Assembly: GCF_900104695.1 (NCBI RefSeq) | Contig: NZ_FNSW01000001.1 | Span: forward strand, 4,818,501 to 4,882,500 | Source: Paenibacillus sp. GP183 | GTDB lineage: Bacteria; Bacillota; Bacilli; Paenibacillales; NBRC-103111 | Direction of reading: 5' to 3' | Length of the DNA: 64,000 bases | In this document: positions 51,450-61,032 of the stretch, piece by piece | Layout: every line of letters starts with the position of its first letter | Numbering within the stretch: position 1 is the first letter of the stretch | Program-made: the position numbers and the translations under genes | The notes under the pieces: generated by a model | Told to the model about the DNA's origin: nothing | Database searches by the model: none | What the model saw: the letters and a program-made list of their open reading frames with translations, nothing else

Positions 51450-52223
51450 TTATTTCCATGAAGTGGTGTGCAAATATTTATAATACTCATGTTGAAGCGG
51501 ATGACCTTTGTTCCAAGGTTTGTCTTGACCGGTAAAATGAATAATGGCTGGCTTGATATTGGGCATAATTTTGAAATGGCGGGTTGTATAATTCCATTTA
51601 GGATCTAATTTGATCCATTTATTATGGAGAATGGCATTTAATGGATCCTGACTGCAATATTTAATCTTCTTAGAATTATCGTTAATATATTGGAGTACTT
51701 TACTAGAAATTTTTTGATCTCTCCATTTCTCTAAATTCATTAATAAAACCCCGGCATTAAAGTAACTGGAGCCTTTTGGAATTTCGAGAGCCTTTCTTTC
51801 AGAATCTTTTAACGTCGCTTTTTCCACTGCAGCTAGATGGTAATGATCTATTTTCGTGTTCCATAATTTAGAAATGTCTTCTTTGACAATAAGATCGCAG
51901 TCTAGATAGAGTACTTTCTTAATCGATTTATCCATTAAATCAGGAATAACAATTCGATAATAAGTTTCCTTGCTGAGATGGTTCTTCTTTACCTTAAAAC
52001 CATTGAATAAAGAATAGTCAACTGTAAGAAAATTGACTTTCAATTTGAATTTGTTTACAACTCTTCTTAGATTCGACTTGTTGCTGCTAGAGATTTTCCC
52101 ATCAATGATATGAATTTGTATATCAGCTTTTTCAGCTTTATTTTCCAACAAGGAATTCAACATGACGCCTAAATGCTTAGCATACTTATCATTGGTTGCC
52201 GTTACAATATGGATAGAGTTCAA
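51450..52223 (-). CDS. Family 8 glycosyltransferase
   Basis: 257 residues. AAGGTGA five bases upstream and alignment with MEKLHIV of the paralog at 47058 favour the TTG at 52223; in-frame GTG codons at 52238 and 52232 are alternatives. Motifs are IHIVTATNDKYAKHLGVML, VLYLDCDLIVKEDIS (DxD), SSYFNAGVLLMNLEKWRD, QDPLNAILHNKWIKLDPKWN and IHFTGQDKPWNKGHP. All GT8 catalytic positions are intact. It seems to be the functional member among several GT8 fragments on both sides. The donor is probably a UDP-hexose and the acceptor unknown. Confidence 0.85.
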   Translation of the reverse strand: MNSIHIVTATNDKYAKHLGVMLNSLLENKAEKADIQIHIIDGKISSSNKSNLRRVVNKFKLKVNFLTVDYSLFNGFKVKKNHLSKETYYRIVIPDLMDKSIKKVLYLDCDLIVKEDISKLWNTKIDHYHLAAVEKATLKDSERKALEIPKGSSYFNAGVLLMNLEKWRDQKISSKVLQYINDNSKKIKYCSQDPLNAILHNKWIKLDPKWNYTTRHFKIMPNIKPAIIHFTGQDKPWNKGHPLQHEYYKYLHTTSWK

Positions 52224-52244
52224 ATTTGTCACCTTCACCTTCTA

Positions 52245-52729
52245 GTCCCATATAGTGGTGCGTAAAATATTCACTTTGAAGCGGATGGCCATGGTTCCAG
52301 GGCTTACTTTTACGGGTAAAACGAATAATGGCAGGTTTAATGTGTGGTTGATGCCTCACATGGTCTGTTGTGTAATTTCTTTTAGGATCTAATTCGAGCC
52401 ATTTGTCATGAAGAATAGCATTTAATCCGAAAACATTTACTGCAAGATCTTCGGTTTTAGATACAGTTACGCGGATTTCATTCTGAGTAACAGTATCTGC
52501 GATTGGCGTATTGAAAACAAACGATGTTCCCGACGGGAGCGTTTGTACAATTGTAGCACCGATCTGTACTGGTGCGTTTGTAGTCCAGTCAAAAGCCTGG
52601 TAGGTGACTGTTCTAGTTTCATCTGTGTCGAGGTTGAATACTATGGTGCGAGAATTTGTAGTAGTTTCGGTGCGGGTGTGGTGACGTCAACGTATTGTTC
52701 AATACTCCAGTAGATAAAATTGTTGCCAT
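52245..52729 (-). pseudogene. Chimera: putative surface-protein start joined to GT8 3' end
   Basis: GGAGGGAT precedes the ATG at 52729. The start reads MATILSTGVLNNTLTSP, then a one-base shift, then NSRTIVFNLDTDETRTVTYQ, FDWTTNAPVQIGATIVQTLP and VSKTEDLAVNVFGLN. With no break the frame continues AILHDKWLELDPKRNYTTD and IKPAIIRFTRKSKPWNHGHP, the C-terminus of a GT8 enzyme. The two genes are joined at LNAI, a phrase present in the GT8 parent (DPLNAILH) and matching LN at the end of the surface-protein part, which points to recombination at short homology. The GT8 stop is also shifted by one base. Confidence 0.75.
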
Positions 52730-52913
52730 ATGGATCCCTCCTTTCCTCTATTATTAAATGCAAGTCTAAGTTGTTTTGATTGGACAAATGATATATATAG
52801 CTCAGGATAGGTAATCGTCGTAGACGAATAATATAAACTAGAATGTTAGATAGAATTGGTGATCATAGAGTTGTTTATTCAGAATGAAGTCTTTGAAAGA
52901 GAGGGAAGATCAT

Positions 52914-52952
52914 ATGAAGATCGCATTGATTAACTCAGGTCGTTTGCCTTAA
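52914..52952 (+). pseudogene. 5' fragment of a CotSA-like glycosyltransferase (12 codons)
   Basis: GAGGGAAGATCAT precedes ATG; the frame reads MKIALINSGRLP and stops. It matches the first residues of CotSA-type enzymes (MKIALI-x-x-x-x-LP-x-P) and is cut exactly before the Pro-Val-x-GGA segment. Confidence 0.6.
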
Positions 52953-52956
52953 AGGG

Positions 52957-53136
52957 AAAGGTGTACGCTATTGGATCGGATCGCTTCTGGTTTGTCATTG
53001 GTGTGTAGGAATCTGGTCTTCCTTTTTCATCGTAGTGTTGTATAATTTCCTCCCCCCTGTCACTTTCTTCTTGATTCTGAGTCTGGCTGTAGCCGGAATA
53101 GCTTCGATTATTGAAATCCAGTTGACCAAAAAATAG
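52957..53136 (+). pseudogene. DUF1360-like membrane protein fragment
   Basis: Open for about 59 codons to a TAG. It reads VRYWIGSLLVCHWCVGIWSS, FFIVVLYNFLPPV and FFLILSLAVAGIASIIEIQL. The CxWCxGxW motif between two hydrophobic segments is typical of DUF1360 proteins. The N-terminal part is absent. The region from 53137 to 53313 shows no further gene. Confidence 0.65.
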
Positions 53137-53359
53137 TGGTTCCTGTTTAACATGACTTAAGCAGTTGATGGTAATTCACTGTAAACTGCATAATTATCAT
53201 AAAATATTTAGTGAGACCCCATAAAAACACTTGACTTTTCTGGAATGCCCCAATAATTGCAAAGGATACCTTTTCCCAAGGGTATAACTTGTAGATTATA
53301 GGTGATTTTCCAATGTCAGCGTTACAAAAACCGAGATTTAAAGATTTGAATCATGGAGA

Positions 53360-54733
53360 ATGCGCCGGAGACCCATCTTAAAGTCATTATGGGATCAATT
53401 TGATTTCTCTTTGCTTCTCGCTCAATCCGGCATCATGAAACGTAGCGGTGCTCCCTCATGGTTGCTCTGTTTTCTCTATGTGATTGGGCTGGCCGCTGGC
53501 TGTCCTTCAGTAGTTCAAATGGCTGACATGGCGGATAAAGATGCGTTATTGAAGGCCATGTTCAAGCCATGGAAGCTCGCGCAGTATACGCTTAGTCGTT
53601 TCTTCACCACGTCTTTCACTTGGCGGACGTTCGGTAAGAAGCGAGTAGCGCGCCTTCAAGAAGACCCGGATACTTGCTTGCGTGAGGGGGATGCGATTAA
53701 TCTGGATGATTCCCTTGTTGCTCATCCTTATGCCAAGATGCTTCCGTTTCTTTGCTGGCTCTACGACCATGCCAAAAAAATAAACGTGTGGGGCATGAAC
53801 CTGGTTGTGCTACAGGCCGTGCTCCGCAATGGATTAGAGTATCCTTTATTTTACTCCATCTGGCGCAAGGATGAAGTAGAGAGCGAAGAATTGACTAAAT
53901 ACGACCTCGCTCGCCAGATGCTGCTGATGCTCCGTGAATCGGTGACATGCCGCCTATGGATCGCGATGGATCGAGGTTACATTTGCAAAGATTTTTTTGT
54001 ATTTCTGATGACCCATCATTTCGATTGGGTGACGAAGGCGAAGCGAAACACGGCGCTGTTTCAGCGTGTCATCGAACCCGGAACACGCAGAGAGCGGTTT
54101 GTTCCCGTTACGCCCATCATGCTCATTAAAGTGGTCTTCAAGGACTTGTTGAAGTTGGGCTCCACGGGTCTTGTCTGCATAGCCATACCCGACATTTACA
54201 TGAAATTACCTCATACGACGTTGAACCGTAAGGGGAAGCAAGTGGTTAAGCAAAAATATGTTCCTGTTGCTGCCGTTGTTGCCACGCGTCTAAAAGAAGA
54301 TGAAGAATCCACTGCTGCCAGCAAGAATGATAATGAAAATGAGACGCCGGCCACTTACAAAGGGGCTTATCTTCTCATTAGCAACCGTCACGATATCCCT
54401 TTGAAAGCAGTGGGAACGTATGTGAAACGCTGGCGCATCGAGGTCTTCTTTCGAACGGCCAAACAAGAACTTGCCTTGGAACAGTGCCATTCCACAACCG
54501 AAGCGCATCAACATGGACATCTGGAATTATTGTTTGCTACAGAAACACTGCTCTCGTACGCACTCTGGCAGTTAAACAAAGAAAAAACGAGTGATGATGA
54601 AGGCTACACCCACGGCGAAATGGTTCGTGCCTCTTCCACACTCGTTGTCAGGTCCGCACAAAAAACCACAAAGGCATTCAGCGAATCTATGTTGATTTTG
54701 ACCACAAGCGCAGCAATTTGCAAGACTTTTTGA
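53360..54733 (+). CDS. IS4-family transposase
   Basis: 457 residues. DDE signatures: INLDDSLVAHPYAKMLPF (first Asp), LWIAMDRGYICKDFFVFLM (second Asp) and the YREK-type YVKRWRIEVFFRTAKQELAL (Glu). An upstream frame at 53314 (MSALQKPRFKDLNH) looks like the original N-terminus in another phase. At an A6 tract near 54660 the C-terminus shifts: the +1 frame gives NHKGIQRIYVDFDHKRSNLQ, which looks more natural than the SMLILTTSAAICKTF ending read here. The gene is therefore probably inactive. It is inserted between fragments of a glycosyltransferase region. Inverted repeats were not resolved. Confidence 0.75.
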   Translation: MRRRPILKSLWDQFDFSLLLAQSGIMKRSGAPSWLLCFLYVIGLAAGCPSVVQMADMADKDALLKAMFKPWKLAQYTLSRFFTTSFTWRTFGKKRVARLQEDPDTCLREGDAINLDDSLVAHPYAKMLPFLCWLYDHAKKINVWGMNLVVLQAVLRNGLEYPLFYSIWRKDEVESEELTKYDLARQMLLMLRESVTCRLWIAMDRGYICKDFFVFLMTHHFDWVTKAKRNTALFQRVIEPGTRRERFVPVTPIMLIKVVFKDLLKLGSTGLVCIAIPDIYMKLPHTTLNRKGKQVVKQKYVPVAAVVATRLKEDEESTAASKNDNENETPATYKGAYLLISNRHDIPLKAVGTYVKRWRIEVFFRTAKQELALEQCHSTTEAHQHGHLELLFATETLLSYALWQLNKEKTSDDEGYTHGEMVRASSTLVVRSAQKTTKAFSESMLILTTSAAICKTF

Positions 54734-54820
54734 TTTATTTTGGCCAGAGCATTATTTCTGCTTCTTTGGGTTACCCCAAAACCAGAGATTTACCAAGCAT
54801 TACCACGAAGTGCATAGGTC

Positions 54821-55075
54821 ATGTATATAAAAAAAGTGTTACAGCATTTGGAAAATGAATTCTTCGACCTCATTCAGGTTTATAACACCCCACTCTGGAT
54901 GATCCCAATAAAAAAAGCATCCCCCAAGTCCCGGTTGACGTTATCACTTCATAACTTAAAGTTAGGGCATCAGGTTGGCGATATCGAATCACGACAATTT
55001 ATTGAAATTGTCGACCATATAGTAACTGTCAGCAAATTCGTTGCAGAGGATATTATCAGCCCTGATCTACATGAG
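54821..55075 (+). pseudogene. Internal fragment of a CotSA-like family 4 glycosyltransferase
   Basis: The frame reads VLQHLENEFFDLIQVYNTPL, WMIPIKKASPKSRLTLSLHN and VDHIVTVSKFVAEDI. It matches residues about 70-150 of the intact gene at 57214. Both ends are lost, to the IS4-type sequence on the left and to the next transposase on the right. The 12-codon start at 52914 and the 3' part at 50942 could derive from the same or similar genes. Confidence 0.8.
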
Positions 55076-55105
55076 AGAAATGGGCATTAAGGCCAAAAGA
55101 TTTCC

Positions 55106-56648
55106 ATGCTAACCGGCGTCATTCACGCATGGAGCATGGCTTACGCTTGCTCCAACGAAAGCTGTTCGCACGCTGGCGTTGCTTATAAATCTGCAGAAGA
55201 GGAAGCGCTCAGCATGAAGCATTCTTCATATGGCTACGATGTTCTCTGCCTCGTTGGCGAACTGCGCTTCAAGCAGCATCGTACCTGCAAAGAAATTGCA
55301 GATGCGCTGAATGAACGCGGTGTTGTGACCAGCGAACGATACGCGCAAACGCTATATGAGCGGTATCAAACCCTACTGGCCGCAAGCCTCGACGATCACG
55401 TCAGACAAAGCTTGGCGGAGACTACGGCTCAGAACGGCGGCATTATCCTTTCCATGGACGGCGTCCAACCCGAAAAGGGAAACGAGATGCTATATGTCAT
55501 TCGCGAAGTTTTCAGCGGGACGATTCTCGCGGCTCAGAACATGAAGAGCGGAGCCGCTGCCGAACTGCGCACGCTGATCGATCCCATTATCGAGATGGGG
55601 TATCCCATCGTAGGCATTGTCAGCGACGGACAGGTTTCTATCAGGCAAGCATTCGAATCACTCTTGCCTGATGTGCCGTATCAATACTGCCAGTACCATT
55701 ATCTGAAAGACATTGCCAAGCCCGTCGTAGATGCGGATCGAAAGCTCAAAATGGAACTGAAAAAGAGCATGCGCGGCTTGCGGGATGTAGAACGCAAAAT
55801 CGAGCAAGCCGAGAAAATGACAACCAATGCTGTAAAAGCAAACGCTGCAGCGAAACGCCATTCTTCGAGCGATACGCCGGAAGCAGCTGCATCCACGGAA
55901 GCTCAGGTAGCGAAAGGTTATGTCGCCGCTATCCGTGCTCTGCTTCTTGAAGACGGAGAGCCTCCGCTCGAACTGCCCGGCATGTTGATCTATGAACGAG
56001 CCCAAGCTATACAGGCGTCGCTTGCGCGATGCTTAACTAAAAAAAGAGCCTCATCTTCTCCAGGGTTTGGTCAGAATTTTCAGTAAACTTGAGGATCTTC
56101 AGAGCATGTATGAAACCGTATGCCGTTGGGCCAAGCCGATTTCCCATATCGCAGAGGCATTAGAGCCGGAAGCAGATAAGACCAGCCAAACGGCTGAATG
56201 GGAGATGGCTCAAGTGCTGGAATGGCTCAAACAGACGTATACCGAAGAGAACGATGCTACTATGGTCGAAAACGTGATCCGGTACTCTCGCGGATTTTGG
56301 AAAGGGCTGTTTACCTGCTACGACCATTATTACATCCCGCGTACGAACAACGATCTGGAGCAGTTTTTCCGACAGACAAAAGCTTGTCACCGCCGGATTA
56401 CGGGTCTTCGGAATTGGAACAGCTACATCATTCGAAATGGAGAAATGATCGTGCTTGTAAACGATTCATTTCGTCAAAAGCACGTCATTGCCCTCCTGCA
56501 AAAAGTAAGCTATAAAGCTTACGCTGAGCGCAAACTGCAATGGAATAATCGCTTATCCGAAGGTGTTCAACGCAGGCGATTTAATCGTGATCCCCAAGCC
56601 TTTCTGCAACATTTGGAGAATCAGTGGGATCGAGTAGTTGTTCGTTGA
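55106..56648 (+). pseudogene. DDE transposase of an unclassified IS group, frameshifted
   Basis: Two frames form one protein of about 510 residues: 55106-56086 and about 56045-56648. N-terminal marks are ALSMKHSSYGYDVLCLVGEL and LRFKQHRTCKEIADALNERG; the catalytic region reads GGIILSMDGVQPEKGNEMLY (first Asp), VGIVSDGQVSIRQAF (second Asp) and YCQYHYLKDIAKP. The second frame has YYIPRTNNDLEQFFRQTK with the likely Glu. The break is at an A7 tract near 56038-56044; A6 would restore LTKKEPHLLQGLVRIF. A +1 shift is not the usual IS frameshift signal, so mutation or sequencing error is likelier than programmed shifting. Confidence 0.75.
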
Positions 56649-56944
56649 TTGTGCCGTAGTAGTTTTTTTTTGATCCACGACAATTGAGTTGTTAGCTTTC
56701 CAACTTCGGCGTAGAGTTCATCGATCTTCTGTTCGTAGTCATTTTTCATTTTCGTGATGCCTTTGCGATCATCTACAAACAATTGCGAAAGGTTCTGGAC
56801 AGCCTCCGCTTTCCACTGGTTGAGGACATTTGTATGAATGCCGTGCTCGGTTGCAAGCTGTGAAGCCGACTTTTCCTCCTTCAGAATTTCCAGTACGATT
56901 CGTGCTTTTTCTTCAGGGGTGAACTTTCTTCTAGGACCCGTCAT
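56621..56944 (-). pseudogene. IS3-family OrfA, element truncated
   Basis: Starts MTGPRRKFTPEEKARIVLE with AAGGAG upstream. It contains the helix-turn-helix ASQLATEHGIHTNVLNQW and a coiled-coil stretch (MKNDYEQKIDELYAEVGKL). After SWIKKK the frame runs into the end of the neighbouring transposase, giving an unnatural LLRHNQRTTTRSH tail. No OrfB follows, so the element is not autonomous. Confidence 0.78.
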
Positions 56945-56990
56945 ACAACTAAGAAACTCCTTTTTTTGCTGTCTAGTTTATATGTAGCAT

Positions 56991-57076
56991 TATAGTTACA
57001 TACATACATACATACATATTACATATATACATATTACATACATACATACATACATATTTATATGTATGTAACTATA
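56991..57076. repeat. TACA/ACAT microsatellite inside an inverted repeat
   Basis: TATAGTTACATACATA (56991-57006) and its reverse complement TATGTATGTAACTATA (57061-57076) enclose about 55 bases of CATA/ATATAC tetranucleotide repeats. The whole could fold into a long hairpin. It lies next to the truncated IS3 OrfA and may be part of an IS end or a slippage product. Confidence 0.75.
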
Positions 57077-57213
57077 GTTTTGCTAGGGCTAGTACTTATT
57101 ATCAATAAACAATTTTCATTGGTTACGAACACTTATTACTGACTTTGAATAGACTAAACAAAACTAAGAGTTTCATAGATTGAAGATGACATTGGATTGT
57201 GGGGTGTGATCAA

Positions 57214-58356
57214 ATGAGGATAGGTTTGATATGTCTAGATTCACTGCCTTGCCCGCCTATTAAGAGTGGTGCGATCGAGTTATTGATTGATCGAGTCGCT
57301 CCTTATTTAGTTTCCACTTATGATCATGTTACCGTTTTTTCTATTCAAGACCCTTCTTTGTCCAATCGAGAAACAATTAACCATGTTGAATTTATTCGTT
57401 TTCAACGCTCAAAGTATTTAAAAGAAGTGCTTCGGTATTTGGAAAATAATTTTTTTGACCTTATCCAGGTATATAACAAACCTGATTGGATCTTTCCTAT
57501 TAAAAAGGCATCTCCCGGATCCCGTCTCGTACTATCTCTCCATAACTTAATACTAGGGAATAGAGTAGACGATCAGGTATCACAACAAGCAGTTGATGTT
57601 GTCGATCATATCGTGACAGTTAGTCAATTCGTTGCGCGGGATGTCGTCCATCGTTATCCCGCCGCTCCAGGAAAAATTACTACAATATATACAGGTGATG
57701 ATCATTCCCTCTACACCCCTCACTACAGTAGTCTGGGATCGCAAATCGAACTCCGGATGAAGCGGGCAATGGGAATTCCTGATGATTATCTTGTTATTCT
57801 TTTTGTCGGTCGGCTTATACCAAAAAAAGGGTGTCATATCCTTATTGAAGCCATGAAAAAAGTGGGAGAGCAGCACCCAAAAACAGCTTTGGTTATTATA
57901 GGAAGTAAATGGTATGGGGAATTTTCGGATAACGAATATGTGAAAAAGATAAAGAAAAAATCCCAAAAAATATCGGAACATATTTACTTCAACAATTTTA
58001 TATCTGTCAATGAAATAACTGACTATTATACAATGAGCGATATTTTAGTTTGCCCCTCACAATGGAAAGAGCCATTAGCCAGGGTACATTACGAAGCAAT
58101 GGCTGCGGGCATCCCGATTGTGACTACAAATCGAGGAGGGAATTCTGAGGTTATCGTAAACGGTAAGAATGGTTATGTGATTGATCAGTATGACCAAGCG
58201 CAAGCGTTTGTCGCAGCTATCAATAAGCTGTTAGATAGTAAAAGACTGCGAGAAAAGATGGGGTATCGTAATAGAAAACTCATCAAAAATCGATATAACT
58301 TTAAGCGATACGCATTGCATTTATCGAAACTGTATAAGGAATTAAAAGTTTTATAA
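57214..58356 (+). CDS. CotSA-like family 4 glycosyltransferase
   Basis: 380 residues from the ATG at 57214, which follows GGGGTGTGA; a GTG at 57199 is in frame. Marks: MRIGLICLDSLPCPPIKSGA, LFVGRLIPKKGCHILIEAM, YYTMSDILVCPSQWKEPLAR, VHYEAMAAGIPIVTTNRGGN and KNRYNFKRYAL. It is the intact relative of the fragments at 50942, 52914 and 54821. Its stop codon directly abuts the stop of the convergent epimerase gene, with no intergenic base. The donor is unknown. Confidence 0.87.
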   Translation: MRIGLICLDSLPCPPIKSGAIELLIDRVAPYLVSTYDHVTVFSIQDPSLSNRETINHVEFIRFQRSKYLKEVLRYLENNFFDLIQVYNKPDWIFPIKKASPGSRLVLSLHNLILGNRVDDQVSQQAVDVVDHIVTVSQFVARDVVHRYPAAPGKITTIYTGDDHSLYTPHYSSLGSQIELRMKRAMGIPDDYLVILFVGRLIPKKGCHILIEAMKKVGEQHPKTALVIIGSKWYGEFSDNEYVKKIKKKSQKISEHIYFNNFISVNEITDYYTMSDILVCPSQWKEPLARVHYEAMAAGIPIVTTNRGGNSEVIVNGKNGYVIDQYDQAQAFVAAINKLLDSKRLREKMGYRNRKLIKNRYNFKRYALHLSKLYKELKVL

Positions 58357-59319
58357 TCAAGGGATCATGTTTTCGCGCAGCCATTTGACAAAATGCTGAA
58401 TACCTATTTCCAAATTTGTGGAGGGTGAATAACCTAACATGGTATGGGCTTTCTGATAATTGGCCCACGTTCTGGGAACATCGCCGATTTGCAGCGGCTG
58501 CCAATCAATAATGGCTTTCGTGTTCATTTCGTTCTCGAGTAATTGCACTAATGCCAGCAAACTGGTCGGATTATCGTTACCTAGATTAAAAGCTTCATAG
58601 CCTTGGGCATGCAGTTCCATCGATTTGCGGATGCCTGAAACGATATCGGTGACATAGGTATAGTCCCGACTCGTCGTTCCGTCGCCAAATAAGGTGATGG
58701 GTTCGCTCTTGGCAATTTTCTTGGCGAATTTATGAATAGCAAGATCGGGTCTCTGTCTAGGTCCATAAACGGTGAAGAACCGCAAAGCTGCTATCGGCAA
58801 ACCGAAGCAATGGCTGTAGCTTTTGCATAACGCTTCTCCGGCTGCTTTAGTTGCCCCGTATGGTGAGGCGATTTTTAAGGTAGGATCCGTTTCAGAGAAA
58901 GGAACTTCTTCGTTTAATCCGTAAACCGAACTTGAAGAACCGAAAATAAACTTTGAAATTCCATTTTTTACGGAAGCATCCAATAGATTGACCGTGCCTG
59001 CAAGATTCACGTCAACATAAGTGTGGGGGATTTCGAGAGAAGGGCGGACACCTGCTTTTGCAGCTAAATGGACGACAATCTCAGGTTTCCATTGCTGGAA
59101 GATATGTTCCATACTGCCCCTGTCCCGTATATCAGCTTCCACTAATTCGTAGTTAGGTGAACTTATATGGCTGCTAATATTCTTCTCTTTCACTTTACGG
59201 TCGTAATAATCATCAAAGTTATCAATCACAAGAACTTGAAAACCGTCCGCCAGGAGCGTGTCGACCAAATGACTGCCGATAAAACCGGCTCCGCCTGTAA
59301 CCAGCACTTTTGTATTCAT
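58357..59319 (-). CDS. NAD-dependent sugar-nucleotide epimerase (UDP-glucuronate/UDP-glucose 4-epimerase type)
   Basis: 320 residues from the ATG at 59319, preceded by GGAGGGG and overlapping the previous stop by ATGA. Motifs are VLVTGGAGFIGSHLVDTLL, HLAAKAGVRPSLEIP, FGSSSSVYGLNEEVPF, SPYGATKAAGE (YxxxK) and RFFTVYGPRQRPDLAIHKF. Overall resemblance is to bacterial UDP-glucuronate 4-epimerases. It is the last gene of the glf operon. A decayed duplicate is at 49655-50622. With glf upstream, supply of UDP-galactose-type sugars is plausible. Confidence 0.88.
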   Translation of the reverse strand: MNTKVLVTGGAGFIGSHLVDTLLADGFQVLVIDNFDDYYDRKVKEKNISSHISSPNYELVEADIRDRGSMEHIFQQWKPEIVVHLAAKAGVRPSLEIPHTYVDVNLAGTVNLLDASVKNGISKFIFGSSSSVYGLNEEVPFSETDPTLKIASPYGATKAAGEALCKSYSHCFGLPIAALRFFTVYGPRQRPDLAIHKFAKKIAKSEPITLFGDGTTSRDYTYVTDIVSGIRKSMELHAQGYEAFNLGNDNPTSLLALVQLLENEMNTKAIIDWQPLQIGDVPRTWANYQKAHTMLGYSPSTNLEIGIQHFVKWLRENMIP

Positions 59320-60113
59320 GAATGCCCCTCCGTATCCAATATTTGAGAATTTATCCATGCACGAACGGAATTATCTTTGATGGGATGCGCAAATATGGCC
59401 TCCGGCAGTTGTTTCGCGTCCTTGACTTCATCTATTGAGATGAAAGGTCTATAACGGAAGTATTTTCTGTACAAGCGGGGGTATTCCTGACATCTGGCGC
59501 CGCACTGCATCGATATGGTCAAATATAGCATTTCACCCATTGAAATTACGTTGGTCTTATCGAGTAATTCCTCTAATTGAGGCTTATGAATTCTGGCTAG
59601 CATACGCTTAATAATACTATGGCGATATACTTGCATCGGATTAAACGTACCGTAGAAAAATTCGCTGCGGAAAAATGGTTTCCAAAGGTACCATTCTTTC
59701 CACATTCTCATGGCAGTAGTCCATTTGCTTTTTTGGGGGTTCATCTCGACCTTGATCGCTTCTACCAGACAGTCGTAGCCTTTCATCAATTGCTCCAGCA
59801 AGTCTTTAAAACCGTGATTGATAAACATCACATCGGATTCTGTGTAAACTAGATATTCATAGGATATATGCGCTTCCTCAAGCCAGGCCATAACGTCATA
59901 GAAAAACCGGCCAGTTTTCCCGGATTGTAACGGTCTGCTGGAAGGGCAGTACAACATATTCTCGCTCTTGCAGACGGCCTTCCCAAAGTTAGGATCATTC
60001 CCTCCGTTATATAGAACGATAAGGGTATCCTTAGGGTTGAATTGACGAATATTTCTTATCTGTTGCAGCAGAGCTTCCTCATCCTTGTGCGCCAATAAGG
60101 CAAAACAAATCAT
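59316..60113 (-). CDS. Tandem-array glycosyltransferase, copy 4
   Basis: 265 residues from the ATG at 60113, preceded by GGGAGGT. It starts MICFALLAHKDEEALLQQI, followed by TLIVLYNGGNDPNFGK, YCPSSRPLQSGKTGRFFYDV, EYLVYTESDVMFINHG (DxD-like ESDVMF), and the C-terminal MGEMLYLTISMQCGA and AHPIKDNSVRAW. The family is a GT-A-like group that I cannot tie to a CAZy number with confidence. About 12 residues are missing relative to the duplicate at 50619. It is coupled to the epimerase gene by ATGA. Confidence 0.75.
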   Translation of the reverse strand: MICFALLAHKDEEALLQQIRNIRQFNPKDTLIVLYNGGNDPNFGKAVCKSENMLYCPSSRPLQSGKTGRFFYDVMAWLEEAHISYEYLVYTESDVMFINHGFKDLLEQLMKGYDCLVEAIKVEMNPQKSKWTTAMRMWKEWYLWKPFFRSEFFYGTFNPMQVYRHSIIKRMLARIHKPQLEELLDKTNVISMGEMLYLTISMQCGARCQEYPRLYRKYFRYRPFISIDEVKDAKQLPEAIFAHPIKDNSVRAWINSQILDTEGHS

Positions 60114-60136
60114 GGTCGGTACCTCCCGATTTATGG

Positions 60137-60910
60137 CTATTGATCGCAAATCCAATTCCGAACGGGAGCATCCTTGACGGGATGTACGAACATAACATCG
60201 GATTTGCGCTTCGCGACTTTAGCATCATCCAGTTGAATCCGATTATAGACTCGCAAATATTCAATACTCGGTTTGGGATAGGGGCAAAGTTTCCCGCCGA
60301 CTTTTGCGGCTAAAGTCATATATAGCATTTCACCCAGAGCGTAAACATTGGTCTTCGCAAGCAGTCTCTCTAAGCGGTCTTTATTGATCACGTTAAGCAT
60401 ACGTTTAATAATTCCATGGCGATATACCTGCATCGGATTGAAGGTTCCGTAGAAATCGTTCCGCTGGAAGAAAGGCTTCCACTCTTCCCATTCCCTCCAC
60501 ATGGTCTTGCCGGGTATCCAGGTCGTAATTCGGGGGCTAGTTTCATGTCGTATCAATTTGCCCATACAATCGTAGCCTTCCATATGTCTTTGGATAAATC
60601 TTTCAAAGCCATGCCCGACAAACAGAACATCGAATTCCGTGTAAACCAAATAATCATATCGGATCTTTGCATCTTCAAGCCATCTCATGACATCATAGAA
60701 AAAACGGCCCGTTTTCCCACTCTGCAAGGGTCTGCTGTAAGGGCAATACATGACATTCTCTTTTTTACAAACCTCTTTGCCGAAATTTCTATCCTCCCCG
60801 CCGTTATATAAAACAATTTTGACGTCTCTACTGGTATATTTGCGAATATTTCTTATTTGCTGCTGAAGAGCCTGTTCATCCTTGTGAGCCAATATGGCAA
60901 AGCAAATCAT
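60137..60910 (-). CDS. Tandem-array glycosyltransferase, copy 3
   Basis: 257 residues, GGAGGT upstream of the ATG. Layout is identical to the neighbouring copies: MICFAILAHKDEQALQQQI, KIVLYNGGEDRNFGKEVC, YCPYSRPLQSGKTGRFFYDV, YLVYTEFDVLFVGHGFERF, TFNPMQVYRHGIIKRML, ALGEMLYMTLAAKVGG and MFVHPVKDAPVRNWICDQ. The acidic motif is EFDVLF. No membrane segment. Variation concentrates in the central acceptor-side region, as expected of paralogs adding different linkages. Confidence 0.77.
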   Translation of the reverse strand: MICFAILAHKDEQALQQQIRNIRKYTSRDVKIVLYNGGEDRNFGKEVCKKENVMYCPYSRPLQSGKTGRFFYDVMRWLEDAKIRYDYLVYTEFDVLFVGHGFERFIQRHMEGYDCMGKLIRHETSPRITTWIPGKTMWREWEEWKPFFQRNDFYGTFNPMQVYRHGIIKRMLNVINKDRLERLLAKTNVYALGEMLYMTLAAKVGGKLCPYPKPSIEYLRVYNRIQLDDAKVAKRKSDVMFVHPVKDAPVRNWICDQ

Positions 60911-61032
60911 GATGTTGACCTCCTAAGAGTTTTGAGTAGCAAAACTTTCTTCGTAAGCATGGGCAGAGCTTTCCGCAGGGAAGCTTGCATAGTAAGCATA
61001 GGCTAAGTTTGGGATCGTCCTTTCCGAATCCG

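Noticed and set aside
56030-56060. Programmed frameshifting in the A7 tract of the transposase at 55106
   Set aside because: Joining the frames needs a +1 shift, whereas IS elements normally use -1 at A-AAA-AAG; the zero-frame phase does not give that heptamer.
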